Source: Flaviramulus sp. BrNp1-15
GTDB taxonomy: Bacteria > Bacteroidota > Bacteroidia > Flavobacteriales > Flavobacteriaceae
Direction of reading: 5' to 3'
DNA: 64,000 nt
Assembly (NCBI RefSeq): GCF_022259695.1
Contig: NZ_CP092099.1
Location: 1,968,471-2,032,470, forward strand
Shown: positions 36,727 to 45,776 of the stretch, piece after piece
Numbering within the stretch: position 1 is the stretch's first letter
Layout of the letters: each line of letters begins with the position of its first letter
Position numbers and translations under genes: made by a program
The notes under the pieces: generated by a model
Told to the model about the DNA's origin: nothing
What the model saw: only the letters and a program-made list of their open reading frames with translations
Database searches by the model: none

Positions 36727-38652
36727 TTATTCATCTGTTTTAAATGGAGTTGCTGGTAACCCTTCATTATTATATAAATTGGCATCGTCTGGGTTATCTG
36801 CCCATGCATAACGAACATATTTAGGTTCTTTGATAGCATCACTCCAAACAATAACCTTATTATCTTTTATTTCTGCTTTTGCCCAAACAAAATTTTTATC
36901 GGCTCCGGCAATGGTAAAGCCTTTTACATAACCATATTTATCTGTGTTATTAAGTCCGCTTTCTGTATAATTAAAAGTAATTTCAATTTTGTTTCCATTA
37001 ATTTCTGAGCTTTTGTATGTTGGTCCAGAGTAAAGAATATTTTCATTGTATGCTAATTTTCTAGCTCCTAACGATAGCCTATAACCAACGTCTTTTTTAT
37101 TTCTAGGATGTATGTCATCGGCATCACCTATATCAATAATTACTGCTTCTGCTGTATTTGGAAGTTTAAGAGTACTTGACTGCGAAGCTCTTAACAAAGC
37201 CCAATTACTTGGAGTATTAGGTTCTTGAGCTTGCATAAAATTGGCTAATTGAACCCATAAAAAAGGAAAATCGCCTAAATTCCAGTCGTTACGCCATTGT
37301 TTTATCATTTTAGGGAAAAGTGTAGCGTATTCTTTGGACTCAGTTTCGTTATTTGCATTAGATTCTCCTTGATACCAAATAGCCCCTTTTATTGGGAAAT
37401 TTAATAGCGGATAAATCATTTTATTATACAAAAGTGTTGGTACTTGGTTAACACCAGTAAAAGGCTTGCTATAGGAGCCAATTTTAAACTTCCATGTTTT
37501 GGCAAGCGATATTTTTTTGTCTGAAGTTTGAAAAAACAGGTCTTCAGGATTTCCATAAATACCACCACCGCCGCCAGTATCATGTACTTTTACGGTTATA
37601 ACATTATCACCTGCAGTTAAATATTTAGAGTCTATAGTGTATATACGTTTTGTGTCGTATTGCTCAACAGTTTCACCAATTTTTTGTCCGTTTATCCAAA
37701 CATAATCAGAATCATCAACCATACCTAAGCTTAGCGTAGCGCTATTGTTTGCTTGTTCTTTGGTAAGATTTAAAGTAGTTCTATACCAAGCAATGCCATC
37801 AAAACCATTATAGCCTTGACTTTCCCATAGTTGAGGAACATTTATGCTAACCCAATCGCTTTCATTTAAATTAGGTTTTACCCAAATGGCTTCTCCATTA
37901 ACAGTGCCTGCGTCTTCTTCTGTAAGATATGGGAATTTGGTTTTTAACTCTGAAGCCATTTTAAGAAACGCTTCGTTTTGTTCTTTTTGTACTTCTTCAA
38001 GAAAAGCTTTAGGGTTTTCTATATTAAGTGTTTTGGCATTCATCCAAGGTTCAATTCTGCTGCCACCCCAAGTAGAGTTTAATAAACCAATAGGAACGTT
38101 ATGGTGTTTTCTAATGTTTTTTGCAAAATAATAACCAACAGCTGTAAAATTGCTTACTGTGTTTGGTGATGTTACTTCCCAAGTTCCACCGGCTAAAGTT
38201 TTTTCAGGACTTTCTGCTGATGATGTTGGAACTTTAAAGTGTCTTATATAAGTATCATTAGCAATAGCAATTTCTTCTTGAGCATTATCGGTTTTTATTA
38301 AAGGCCATTCCATATTAGATTGTCCAGAACAAATCCATACATCTCCAACTAAAATGTTATTATAAGTTATGGTTTCTTTACCAGAACTTATTGTTAAAGT
38401 ATAAGAGTTGTAACTACCTTTTATAGCAGGAAATGTTACTTTCCAATCCCCATTTTTATCTGCTTTAGTTTTTAGTGTTTTTTTATTAAACTTTATTTTA
38501 ATTTTTTTACCTGAAGTATATGTACCCCAAACATTAATATTATGGTTTTGTTGAATGACCATATTATTAGAAAAAAGTTTTGAGGTTTTTAATTGAGCAG
38601 ATAGATTATTAACTATAAATATTATTGAAATTAAAAAAAGATATTTTTTCAT
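36727..38652 (-). CDS. SASA/CE20-like carbohydrate acetylesterase, exported
   Basis: A 641-residue secreted protein (signal peptide ending N-L-S-A-Q) of the sialate O-acetylesterase/SASA type. An SGNH block with Ser112 in CSGQSNMEW opens the esterase. A beta-sandwich, lectin-like insert follows (about 260-370; motif AWYRTTLNLTKEQAN resembles GH2 sugar-binding domains). The esterase domain then resumes with WYQGESNA and closes with the DADDIHPRNK Asp-x-x-His motif. Such enzymes remove acetyl groups from plant polysaccharides. Next to a xyloglucan-type PUL, deacetylation of galactosyl side chains is a reasonable role, but this is inference. It probably leads a two-gene unit with the lactate dehydrogenase-like gene. 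Confidence 0.82.
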   Translation of the reverse strand: MKKYLFLISIIFIVNNLSAQLKTSKLFSNNMVIQQNHNINVWGTYTSGKKIKIKFNKKTLKTKADKNGDWKVTFPAIKGSYNSYTLTISSGKETITYNNILVGDVWICSGQSNMEWPLIKTDNAQEEIAIANDTYIRHFKVPTSSAESPEKTLAGGTWEVTSPNTVSNFTAVGYYFAKNIRKHHNVPIGLLNSTWGGSRIEPWMNAKTLNIENPKAFLEEVQKEQNEAFLKMASELKTKFPYLTEEDAGTVNGEAIWVKPNLNESDWVSINVPQLWESQGYNGFDGIAWYRTTLNLTKEQANNSATLSLGMVDDSDYVWINGQKIGETVEQYDTKRIYTIDSKYLTAGDNVITVKVHDTGGGGGIYGNPEDLFFQTSDKKISLAKTWKFKIGSYSKPFTGVNQVPTLLYNKMIYPLLNFPIKGAIWYQGESNANNETESKEYATLFPKMIKQWRNDWNLGDFPFLWVQLANFMQAQEPNTPSNWALLRASQSSTLKLPNTAEAVIIDIGDADDIHPRNKKDVGYRLSLGARKLAYNENILYSGPTYKSSEINGNKIEITFNYTESGLNNTDKYGYVKGFTIAGADKNFVWAKAEIKDNKVIVWSDAIKEPKYVRYAWADNPDDANLYNNEGLPATPFKTDE

Positions 38653-39000
38653 AGTTTGACCAGTTAGATTAATTGTAATAGCTATAAGTTGGTAAAATTC
38701 ATTTTCTTGTTATTATAATTTTTCAGAAGAAATTATATTTTTAAAAAGAGAATTTGAATCTATTTTAGTTAACGAATGTAAAAATATTTTTTTTAGAAAA
38801 TTGGATTTTTAACCCTAAATACCGCTAAATTCAATAATAAAAATTCATGTTTTCCCTGATTTTTAAATTTAAGGCAAAAAAAGTATCATAACTCGCAAAA
38901 TATTGTTTAGTTGGGATTATGTTATTAAGGTAAATTTATATCATAATTAGCTCACAATAAATTTTTAATTAAAAACTAACTAAACTAAACTAATTTGAGT
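38653..39000. other. Divergent intergenic region between the SASA gene and the second susC
   Basis: A 348-bp gap with no gene. It must hold the promoters of the SASA/lldD-like unit (leftward) and of the second susC (rightward). A TAAATTTA at 38931-38938 (5 of 6 to TAnnTTTG) with a TTG 17 bp before it is a weak susC promoter candidate. TATCATAA occurs twice, at 38884 and 38939. No copy of the AraR-like palindrome is present, so this PUL appears to be under different control. Confidence 0.5.
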
Positions 39001-42000
39001 ATGAATAAAATTGACTTTAAAGAAGGTATTTTCTTTAAAAAGAATTACCTATCTCTATTGTTTATGTTATTAATGTCTTTTGGTTATTCTCAAACAATAA
39101 CTGTAAAAGGAGTTGTAACATCAACAGTAGATAATTTGCCACTTCCAGGTGTAAACATAGTTGACCTGAATTCAAGTAAAGGGGTATCTACAGATTTTGA
39201 TGGAAATTATGAAATATCTGTCCCTGCCGACACACAATTACAATTTAGCTATCTAGGTTTTGTAACAAAAACTATAAGTGTTGATGGAAGAACACAAATA
39301 GATGTTGCACTAACAGAAGATTTAAATAGTTTAGAAGAAGTTGTGGTTGTTGGTTATGGCACACAAAAACGAGCCTTAGTAACTGGTGCTAGTGTGCAAG
39401 TAAAAGGTGAAGATTTAGCAAAAATGAATACTTCTAATGCTATTCAAGCTTTGCAAGGGCAGTCGCCTGGTGTACAAATAACATCAACATCTGGTCAACC
39501 AGGAGAAAGTTTAAATGTAGTAATAAGAGGTTTGGGTTCTACTGCAGGAAGTACACCTTTATACGTTGTAGATGGTATTTTAACCGGAGATATTTCTTAT
39601 TTAAACAATTCAGACATTGAGTCTATATCTGTTTTAAAAGATGCTGCATCTGCTGCAATTTATGGTTCTCAGGCATCAAATGGTGTAGTATTGGTAACTA
39701 CTAAAAAAGGTAAAAAGGGACAAGCAGCACAAATCACTTTCGATCAGTTTTACGGTCTTCAGTCTGTAGCAAGAAAAATAGATTTGTTAAATACTAAAGA
39801 GTATGCTACAATTATAAACGAAGCAGCAGTTAACTCTGGTAAAAATCCATATTTTACTAATGCTGAAATAGCTGCATTAGGTGCAGGTACAACTTGGATG
39901 GACGAAATGTTTGTTGATAATGCGGCAACAAAAAATTACTCTGTTGGTATAACAGGAAGTTCAGAAACTTCGGTTTACTCATCTTCACTATCTTATTTCG
40001 GACAAGAAGGTGTTGTAGGTGGTAAAGATTTATCAAGCTACGAGCGATATAATTTTAGATTCAATTCAGAACACAAATTATATAAAGACATTGTAACTTT
40101 TGGTGAAAATTTAAGTTTTGCTTATATAAATAATAACGGTATTGGTGTTGGTAATCAATACAACAACTCTTTAAGAAGTGCTTTTAGAGTTAGCCCGTTA
40201 TTACCAATGTATGATAGTGAAGGTAACTTTTATAACACCACAGGGGATAGTGCTCCATGGTTAGCTGGTTCTGCAAATCCTTATGCAGAAATGTTTTATA
40301 ACAACCAAAACGAGAACAACAATCAAAAGCTTTTAGGGAATATCTATTTACAAATAGAGCCTATTAAGAATCTTACTTTTAAAACCACATTAGGTTTAGA
40401 CTATTATGCTGGTGAAGGTCACTCATATAGTCCTGTTTACGAATTGTCTATCTATTCAAATAGAATACAAGACAACACCAACCAAAGTATGAATAAAGGT
40501 AAATCTTTAACATGGGATAATTTGCTTACCTATAAATTTGATGTATCAGAAAATCATCATTTTGAAACTATGGTTGGTTCATCTTCTATAAATTTTGATG
40601 GGACTTATATAAATGGTTCTAATGTTGACAATGTTTTAGGAGGTTTAGATTATGCTTGGTTAGATAATACAACCAATAGCGAAGGTGCTCCATTAATGAA
40701 TATAGGTGGAGGAAAGTCTGAAAATAAGAGAATGTCTTATTTTGGAAGACTTAACTATAACTTTAAAGAGAAATATTTAATTAACACGACATTTAGAGCC
40801 GATGGTTCTTCAAACTTCCATCCAGATAATCAATGGGGTTACTTTCCCTCTGTATCTGCTGGTTGGGTAGCTTCTAAAGAAGATTTTTTAATTGATTCTA
40901 ATACAATTAATTTTTTAAAGTTTAGAGCAAGTTGGGGACAAGTAGGAAACCAAAACGTTGGCGCTTTTCAATTTTTAGCACCTATTCAAACCTCAACAAC
41001 TAATTACACTTTTGGAAATGAGGAAGGTGTTTTAACACCAGGAGCTTACCCAAATAGATTGCCAAATAAAGATTTAAAATGGGAAACATCAGAACAAGTA
41101 AATGTTGGTTTTGATGCAAGATTATTAAATAATTCATTAAATGTAAATTTTGATTGGTATAGAAAAACCAATAAGGATTGGATAATTTTAGCACCAATTT
41201 TAGCAACTGCAGGAGCAGATGCACCTTATATAAATGGAGGTAATGTAATAAACCAAGGTGTTGAATTAGCATTAAATTATAATTATAGTAATGAGGATTT
41301 TAGTTATAACATTGCTGTAAATGGCGCTTACAATGATAATAAGGTAGGAGAAATACCGACATCAGATGGAATTATTCATGGAGCTACTAACCAATTATAT
41401 GATAATGCTCCAGAATTCTATAGAGCAGAAGATGGTTTTCCTCTTTGGTATTTTTGGGGTTATGAAACAAATGGTGTATTCCAAAATCAGCAACAAATTG
41501 ATGATTATGGTGCACAACCAGATGCTGCTCCAGGAGATATAATTTATAAAGATATAAATGGAGATGGTGTAATAGGTGATGCTGATAAAAAAATGATTGG
41601 AGATCCAAATCCAGATTTAACTTATGGCTTTTCTTTCTCAGCAAACTATAAAGCATTCGATTTTTCTGTTTCAGCAAATGGTGTTGCAGGAAATCAATTA
41701 GTGCAGTCTTATAGAAATCCTGGTGGCTTTGGTAATTATACGTCTGCTATCTTAGATCGTTGGACAGGTGAGGGTTCTTCTAACACAATACCAAGAGTTA
41801 CTGAAAACGGTAGTAATTTTTCACAATTTTCAGACTTATATGTTCAAGATGGTGATTTTTTAAGAATAAATACTGTTACTTTAGGTATGGATTTAGCAAA
41901 ACTAAATACTAGTGAAAAATTCTTCGCAAAAGAATTTAGAGTTTATTTTTCAATTTTAAACTTACACACGTTTACGAAATACGATGGTATGGATCCAGAA

Positions 42001-42096
42001 GTTGGGTTTGGTACGGGAGGAACTTCATCTGGAGTAGATATTGGTTATTACCCAAGACCTAGAACGTTCATGATGGGATTAAACGTTAAACTTTAA
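39001..42096 (+). CDS. susC: SusC-like TonB-dependent transporter (xyloglucan-type PUL)
   Basis: A 1031-residue outer-membrane transporter starting at ATG 39001 (an in-frame TTG lies at 38995). It has a signal peptide (cleavage near Y-S-Q) and a CarboxypepD-regulatory-like domain with LPGVNIVDLNSSKG. The SusC plug entry EVVVVGYGTQKRALVTGA, a plug and a barrel ending LGLNVKL... MGLNVKL-type beta strand follow. It is similar in length to the arabinan SusC but differs through most of the sequence, so this is not a recent duplication. Followed 11 bp later by SusD. Its substrate is inferred from the downstream GH31-GH97-GH3-GH5 operon. Confidence 0.93.
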   Translation: MNKIDFKEGIFFKKNYLSLLFMLLMSFGYSQTITVKGVVTSTVDNLPLPGVNIVDLNSSKGVSTDFDGNYEISVPADTQLQFSYLGFVTKTISVDGRTQIDVALTEDLNSLEEVVVVGYGTQKRALVTGASVQVKGEDLAKMNTSNAIQALQGQSPGVQITSTSGQPGESLNVVIRGLGSTAGSTPLYVVDGILTGDISYLNNSDIESISVLKDAASAAIYGSQASNGVVLVTTKKGKKGQAAQITFDQFYGLQSVARKIDLLNTKEYATIINEAAVNSGKNPYFTNAEIAALGAGTTWMDEMFVDNAATKNYSVGITGSSETSVYSSSLSYFGQEGVVGGKDLSSYERYNFRFNSEHKLYKDIVTFGENLSFAYINNNGIGVGNQYNNSLRSAFRVSPLLPMYDSEGNFYNTTGDSAPWLAGSANPYAEMFYNNQNENNNQKLLGNIYLQIEPIKNLTFKTTLGLDYYAGEGHSYSPVYELSIYSNRIQDNTNQSMNKGKSLTWDNLLTYKFDVSENHHFETMVGSSSINFDGTYINGSNVDNVLGGLDYAWLDNTTNSEGAPLMNIGGGKSENKRMSYFGRLNYNFKEKYLINTTFRADGSSNFHPDNQWGYFPSVSAGWVASKEDFLIDSNTINFLKFRASWGQVGNQNVGAFQFLAPIQTSTTNYTFGNEEGVLTPGAYPNRLPNKDLKWETSEQVNVGFDARLLNNSLNVNFDWYRKTNKDWIILAPILATAGADAPYINGGNVINQGVELALNYNYSNEDFSYNIAVNGAYNDNKVGEIPTSDGIIHGATNQLYDNAPEFYRAEDGFPLWYFWGYETNGVFQNQQQIDDYGAQPDAAPGDIIYKDINGDGVIGDADKKMIGDPNPDLTYGFSFSANYKAFDFSVSANGVAGNQLVQSYRNPGGFGNYTSAILDRWTGEGSSNTIPRVTENGSNFSQFSDLYVQDGDFLRINTVTLGMDLAKLNTSEKFFAKEFRVYFSILNLHTFTKYDGMDPEVGFGTGGTSSGVDIGYYPRPRTFMMGLNVKL

Positions 42097-42107
42097 AAAA
42101 AATTAAA

Positions 42108-43706
42108 ATGAAAAATACATATATATATATCATATTGTTAGGGGTGTTATCGTTAAGCTCATGTAGTTTAGATACACAACCGTATACACAATTAACAGAT
42201 ACCAATTTTTATTCAAGTCCAGATGATGCGCTTACAGCATTAATAGGTTGTTATGATGGTATGCAAGTAGCAACCGGAGCATCTGGTACTGGATTACCTG
42301 TAGCAAGCGAGGTTTTTTCAGACAATTGTTTTGGAGGAACTGGAAATGCTGATGGATACAACTATGCAGCATTAGATGAATTTGATATTTCTCGTGCACC
42401 AAGTTATGTAGATTTATTTAACGGCAATTGGGTAGCTTATTACAAGGCCATATACCGTTGTAATGTATTATTATCAAAAATGGATCAGATAGAATGGGGT
42501 GACGATACAGCAACTAAAAATGCGTATGAATCTGAAGCTAGATTTATTAGAGCTTATATTTACTTTGAGATGGTTAGATTATGGGGTAATATTCCATTAT
42601 TAACAGAGCCATCTACAGACAATATTCCGCAAGCAACACCAGATGAAGTATATACAGTTATTGCAGAAGATTTACTATTTGCTGCTAATAATTTACCAGA
42701 TGGAGCTTATAGCACTATAGATAGTGGTAGAGTAACAAAATGGGCAGCAAAATCATTACTTGGTCGAGTGTATTTATATTATACAGGTTATTATGGAGCA
42801 TCAGATTTAGTTGGAGTTATATCTCAATCAGAAGCATTAACACATTTAGAAGATGTTATTTCATCTAGTGGACATGGACTTGTAGATGATTTTGCTTCTT
42901 TATGGCCAGTGTCATCTGCACATGCAGGAGTAGAGTATTCTGGTGAAGATAATGAAGAAATCGTTTTTTCTATAAGATATACTTATACTAGTGATTATAA
43001 TGGAAATACAGATGGAAACCATTGGTTAGTAATGTTCGGTATGCGAGAGTTCACATATTTACCTTATGGAAATGGTTGGGGAGTTACAGTTAATCCAAAA
43101 CTTTGGAATGCATATAACGATACAGATACTAGAAAAACTGCTACTGTTATTTCTGTAGACGATGAAGCAATTCCTTTTGATAAAATAGATAATCAAAGAG
43201 AATATACAGGATATTACAATAAAAAATATACGCCAATGTCTATGGTAGATCCAGAAACTGGAGAAACAGTGTCTGCGGTAACTCAATTTGGAGTAACAGA
43301 TTTCCAAATCAATCAATTTCAAGATTATGTAGTATTAAGATACTCAGATGTGTTATTAATGGCAGCAGAACTAGGTAGTGGAAATGCACAATCTTATTTT
43401 GATGAAGTAAGACAACGTGCTTATGGTAGTAACTTCACATCAATTAATGTATCTCAAGACGCTATTATGAATGAGAGGCATTTAGAATTTGCACTAGAAG
43501 GTGTAAGATATTGGGATTTATTAAGACAAGGAGTAAATACAGCTGCTTCTACTATTGCAGAAACAACAGACTTATTAAGTGGTGGAGTAACCGAAACCAA
43601 AACAATAAATGCTGCTAATATAATAGAGACAAATGGGTTACAACAAATTCCTAATACTCAAATAACATTATCTGATAACGTATTAAAGCAAAATGCTGGG
43701 TGGTAA
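42108..43706 (+). CDS. susD: SusD-like surface glycan-binding lipoprotein
   Basis: A 532-residue SusD/RagB-family lipoprotein (signal MKNTYIYIILLGVLSLSSC). It shows the SusD landmarks: NFYSSPDDALTALIGCYDG near the N-terminus, ESEARFIRAYIYFEMVRLWG in the TPR section, and DYVVLRYSDVLLMAAELG and HLEFALEGVRYWDLLRQG near the C-terminus. It pairs with the upstream SusC as the lid of the importer. The gene is followed 15 bp later by a PKD lipoprotein. Confidence 0.93.
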   Translation: MKNTYIYIILLGVLSLSSCSLDTQPYTQLTDTNFYSSPDDALTALIGCYDGMQVATGASGTGLPVASEVFSDNCFGGTGNADGYNYAALDEFDISRAPSYVDLFNGNWVAYYKAIYRCNVLLSKMDQIEWGDDTATKNAYESEARFIRAYIYFEMVRLWGNIPLLTEPSTDNIPQATPDEVYTVIAEDLLFAANNLPDGAYSTIDSGRVTKWAAKSLLGRVYLYYTGYYGASDLVGVISQSEALTHLEDVISSSGHGLVDDFASLWPVSSAHAGVEYSGEDNEEIVFSIRYTYTSDYNGNTDGNHWLVMFGMREFTYLPYGNGWGVTVNPKLWNAYNDTDTRKTATVISVDDEAIPFDKIDNQREYTGYYNKKYTPMSMVDPETGETVSAVTQFGVTDFQINQFQDYVVLRYSDVLLMAAELGSGNAQSYFDEVRQRAYGSNFTSINVSQDAIMNERHLEFALEGVRYWDLLRQGVNTAASTIAETTDLLSGGVTETKTINAANIIETNGLQQIPNTQITLSDNVLKQNAGW

Positions 43707-43721
43707 AAACTAAAAAAATTA

Positions 43722-45593
43722 ATGAAAAAAATGAAAAAATTTAAAACATTATTAAGAGCATTTTTATTGATGCTTAGCATTGGTTTCATATATGTGTCTT
43801 GTGAACCAGATAACCATGCCTTAGGTAAAACACTTGATAAATCTGAAATTGAATTTGAGATAGTACAAGATTTTGCAGTAGATCCAGGTGGAAATACCGT
43901 AATAATGACTAATCAAACTCCAGAAGTAACTTTAACTTGGGACTATGGTACAGGTAGATCAAACAAAAAAGTTGAAACTGTAAAATATGCTTTTAAAGGT
44001 GATTATACCATAAAAATTCTAGCTGTAACAGCTGGTGGTATAGTTGAATTAGACCCAGTTACAATTACGGTTACTGATGATAATTTAAGTTATGTAGACG
44101 ATCCACTTTGGACAGCTTTATCAGGTGGTGTGGGTAACTCTAAAACTTGGTATTTAGATTTAGATGCTGAGGGAACCTCTAAATATTTTGGTGCTCCAAT
44201 GGCATTCTCAGGTAACGAATTAGGATGGGAAAAAGAGTGTGTCGGAAATCCAGATGATGGTTTATGTTGGATATGGGAACCAGAATTAGCAGGAAACGAA
44301 TGGATTGCAGATCCAGGTGATTATGGATACATGACATTTAGCTTAGATGGAGGCCCATTTGTTGAAGTAAACCACAATTTTACAACAACAAGAGGCACAG
44401 AAAATGGTACTTATTTTCTTGATGCTGATGCTCATACATTAACACTAACTGATGCGGCTGTATTACAAAACTCTTGGGCAGATAATGATGTTGATGACTG
44501 GTCTAATTACCAAATATTAACGCTAACAGAAGATGCTATGCAACTAGCTGCATATCATAATTCAAAAGAAGAATTTGTAATCTTTAATTTTATTTCTGAA
44601 GAATATAGTGATAATTGGGTACCACAAGATTTACCAGACCCTAATCCACCTATTGATTTAGATGGAGATACGGTTGATGTTTTATTATCTACAACTACAA
44701 CAACTAGTAAAACTTGGTATTTAAGTCCAGATACACCATTTAACTGGACAGATTTAGAGGGTAACTTTTTAAATAACTGGAATTCTGTTGAAGATTATGA
44801 AGCTGCAGGGTGGCCAGGATATACTTCTGCAGATCAATCTATTGTTGTTGAAAATAAGATAACATTTTCAAATGATGGAACAGTAAGCACGATAGATAGT
44901 AATGGTGTTGAAATGGCAGGTAATTATTCTACAACTACAGATGGGACTAATATTATAACATTTACAGATATTACTCCAAGTTTTCCAATTGGAAGTTCTT
45001 GGGCAACGGTTTCAACTACTGCGGAAAATCAATGGAAAATTGTAAAAACACTTAAGACAGATGGCATTGTTAAAGATATATGGTTTGGTAAGCGAGATCC
45101 CGATAAGAGTGAATATATGGTATTTCATTTCGTTTTAGAAGATGATTCTACTGGAGGAGAAGAACTTGAAGGAACTGAGGTTGCATTTGATAATTCAAAA
45201 TTACTTTATGGAGATCTTGAAGGAAATGGAAATTTAAGATTAGAAATATATAATGAATTTGGAGGAACCATAAGCGACCCTGGCATAAATCCAGCTGATC
45301 TTTCTTTTAGTGAATCAATTGAAGTTACTTTTACGCTTAGTGGAATTACATTAAATAGTGGAGCTGTAGGATCCTATGATGGTTCAATATATTATGCAGA
45401 TGCAGATTGGTCACCTAATGGTAATGGAGCCATTACTAATGTAACAGGAGATGGAACATATACTGTTTCATATGCACCAGGAACTGCTGTTGAAGGTGTT
45501 ATTGTTTTTATAATAGATATGGCAGGTATGGGAACAGACATTGCAGATCTTTCAGCAGTAACAGCAACAATTGATAGTATAGTAATTAAATAA
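43722..45593 (+). CDS. PKD-domain surface glycan-binding lipoprotein (SGBP-like)
   Basis: A 623-residue lipoprotein (signal ending Y-V-S-C) located right after SusD. An N-terminal PKD-like domain spans about 30-120 (LTWDYGTG, FKGDYTIKILAVT). The rest falls into three beta-rich parts: two that each begin with a SKTWYL motif (about 139 and 330) and a C-terminal jelly-roll-like part (about 480-623). No catalytic motif is visible. By position and architecture it is the surface glycan-binding protein of this PUL, comparable to SGBP-B of Bacteroides xyloglucan loci, but sequence gives no direct ligand clue. It is followed by a terminator-like hairpin. Confidence 0.8.
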   Translation: MKKMKKFKTLLRAFLLMLSIGFIYVSCEPDNHALGKTLDKSEIEFEIVQDFAVDPGGNTVIMTNQTPEVTLTWDYGTGRSNKKVETVKYAFKGDYTIKILAVTAGGIVELDPVTITVTDDNLSYVDDPLWTALSGGVGNSKTWYLDLDAEGTSKYFGAPMAFSGNELGWEKECVGNPDDGLCWIWEPELAGNEWIADPGDYGYMTFSLDGGPFVEVNHNFTTTRGTENGTYFLDADAHTLTLTDAAVLQNSWADNDVDDWSNYQILTLTEDAMQLAAYHNSKEEFVIFNFISEEYSDNWVPQDLPDPNPPIDLDGDTVDVLLSTTTTTSKTWYLSPDTPFNWTDLEGNFLNNWNSVEDYEAAGWPGYTSADQSIVVENKITFSNDGTVSTIDSNGVEMAGNYSTTTDGTNIITFTDITPSFPIGSSWATVSTTAENQWKIVKTLKTDGIVKDIWFGKRDPDKSEYMVFHFVLEDDSTGGEELEGTEVAFDNSKLLYGDLEGNGNLRLEIYNEFGGTISDPGINPADLSFSESIEVTFTLSGITLNSGAVGSYDGSIYYADADWSPNGNGAITNVTGDGTYTVSYAPGTAVEGVIVFIIDMAGMGTDIADLSAVTATIDSIVIK

Positions 45594-45619
45594 ATTATAA
45601 CACTTTATTCATAATAAAT

Positions 45620-45650
45620 CCACTATACTATATTGGTATAGTGGGTTTTA
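45620..45650 (+). terminator. Terminator after the SGBP gene
   Basis: A 9-bp stem, CCACTATAC (45620-45628) / GTATAGTGG (45636-45644), 7-nt loop, followed by a T-rich tract. It separates the SusCD-SGBP unit from the GH31 operon. Confidence 0.7.
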
Positions 45651-45658
45651 TTACTTAC

Positions 45659-45682
45659 AATATTTGTATTAGTACAAATATT
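45659..45682. promoter_or_regulatory. Perfect palindrome upstream of the GH31 operon (putative operator)
   Basis: AATATTTGTA-N4-TACAAATATT, a 10-bp perfect inverted repeat about 95 bp upstream of the GH31 ATG and 37 bp beyond the terminator stem. It differs from the AraR-like site. It lacks a T-run, so an operator is more likely than a terminator. The cognate regulator is unknown. Confidence 0.55.
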
Positions 45683-45776
45683 TGCTAAAATCCGATTAAT
45701 TAATTTAAAAAATTACAGCTAATTTTAAGGGAATTTATAGTTTGCTTTTAACTGTAGATTGCTAAAACTATTTAAA

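Noticed and set aside
41387-41677. 96-codon minus-strand open frame within the second susC
   Set aside because: Antisense to a well-supported SusC gene, Leu/His-rich as expected from the reverse of Asn/Asp-rich codons, and no start context.
5036-42096. The two SusC genes as a recent duplication because of nearly equal length
   Set aside because: They are alike mainly in the family-conserved motifs; plug and barrel sequences differ widely.
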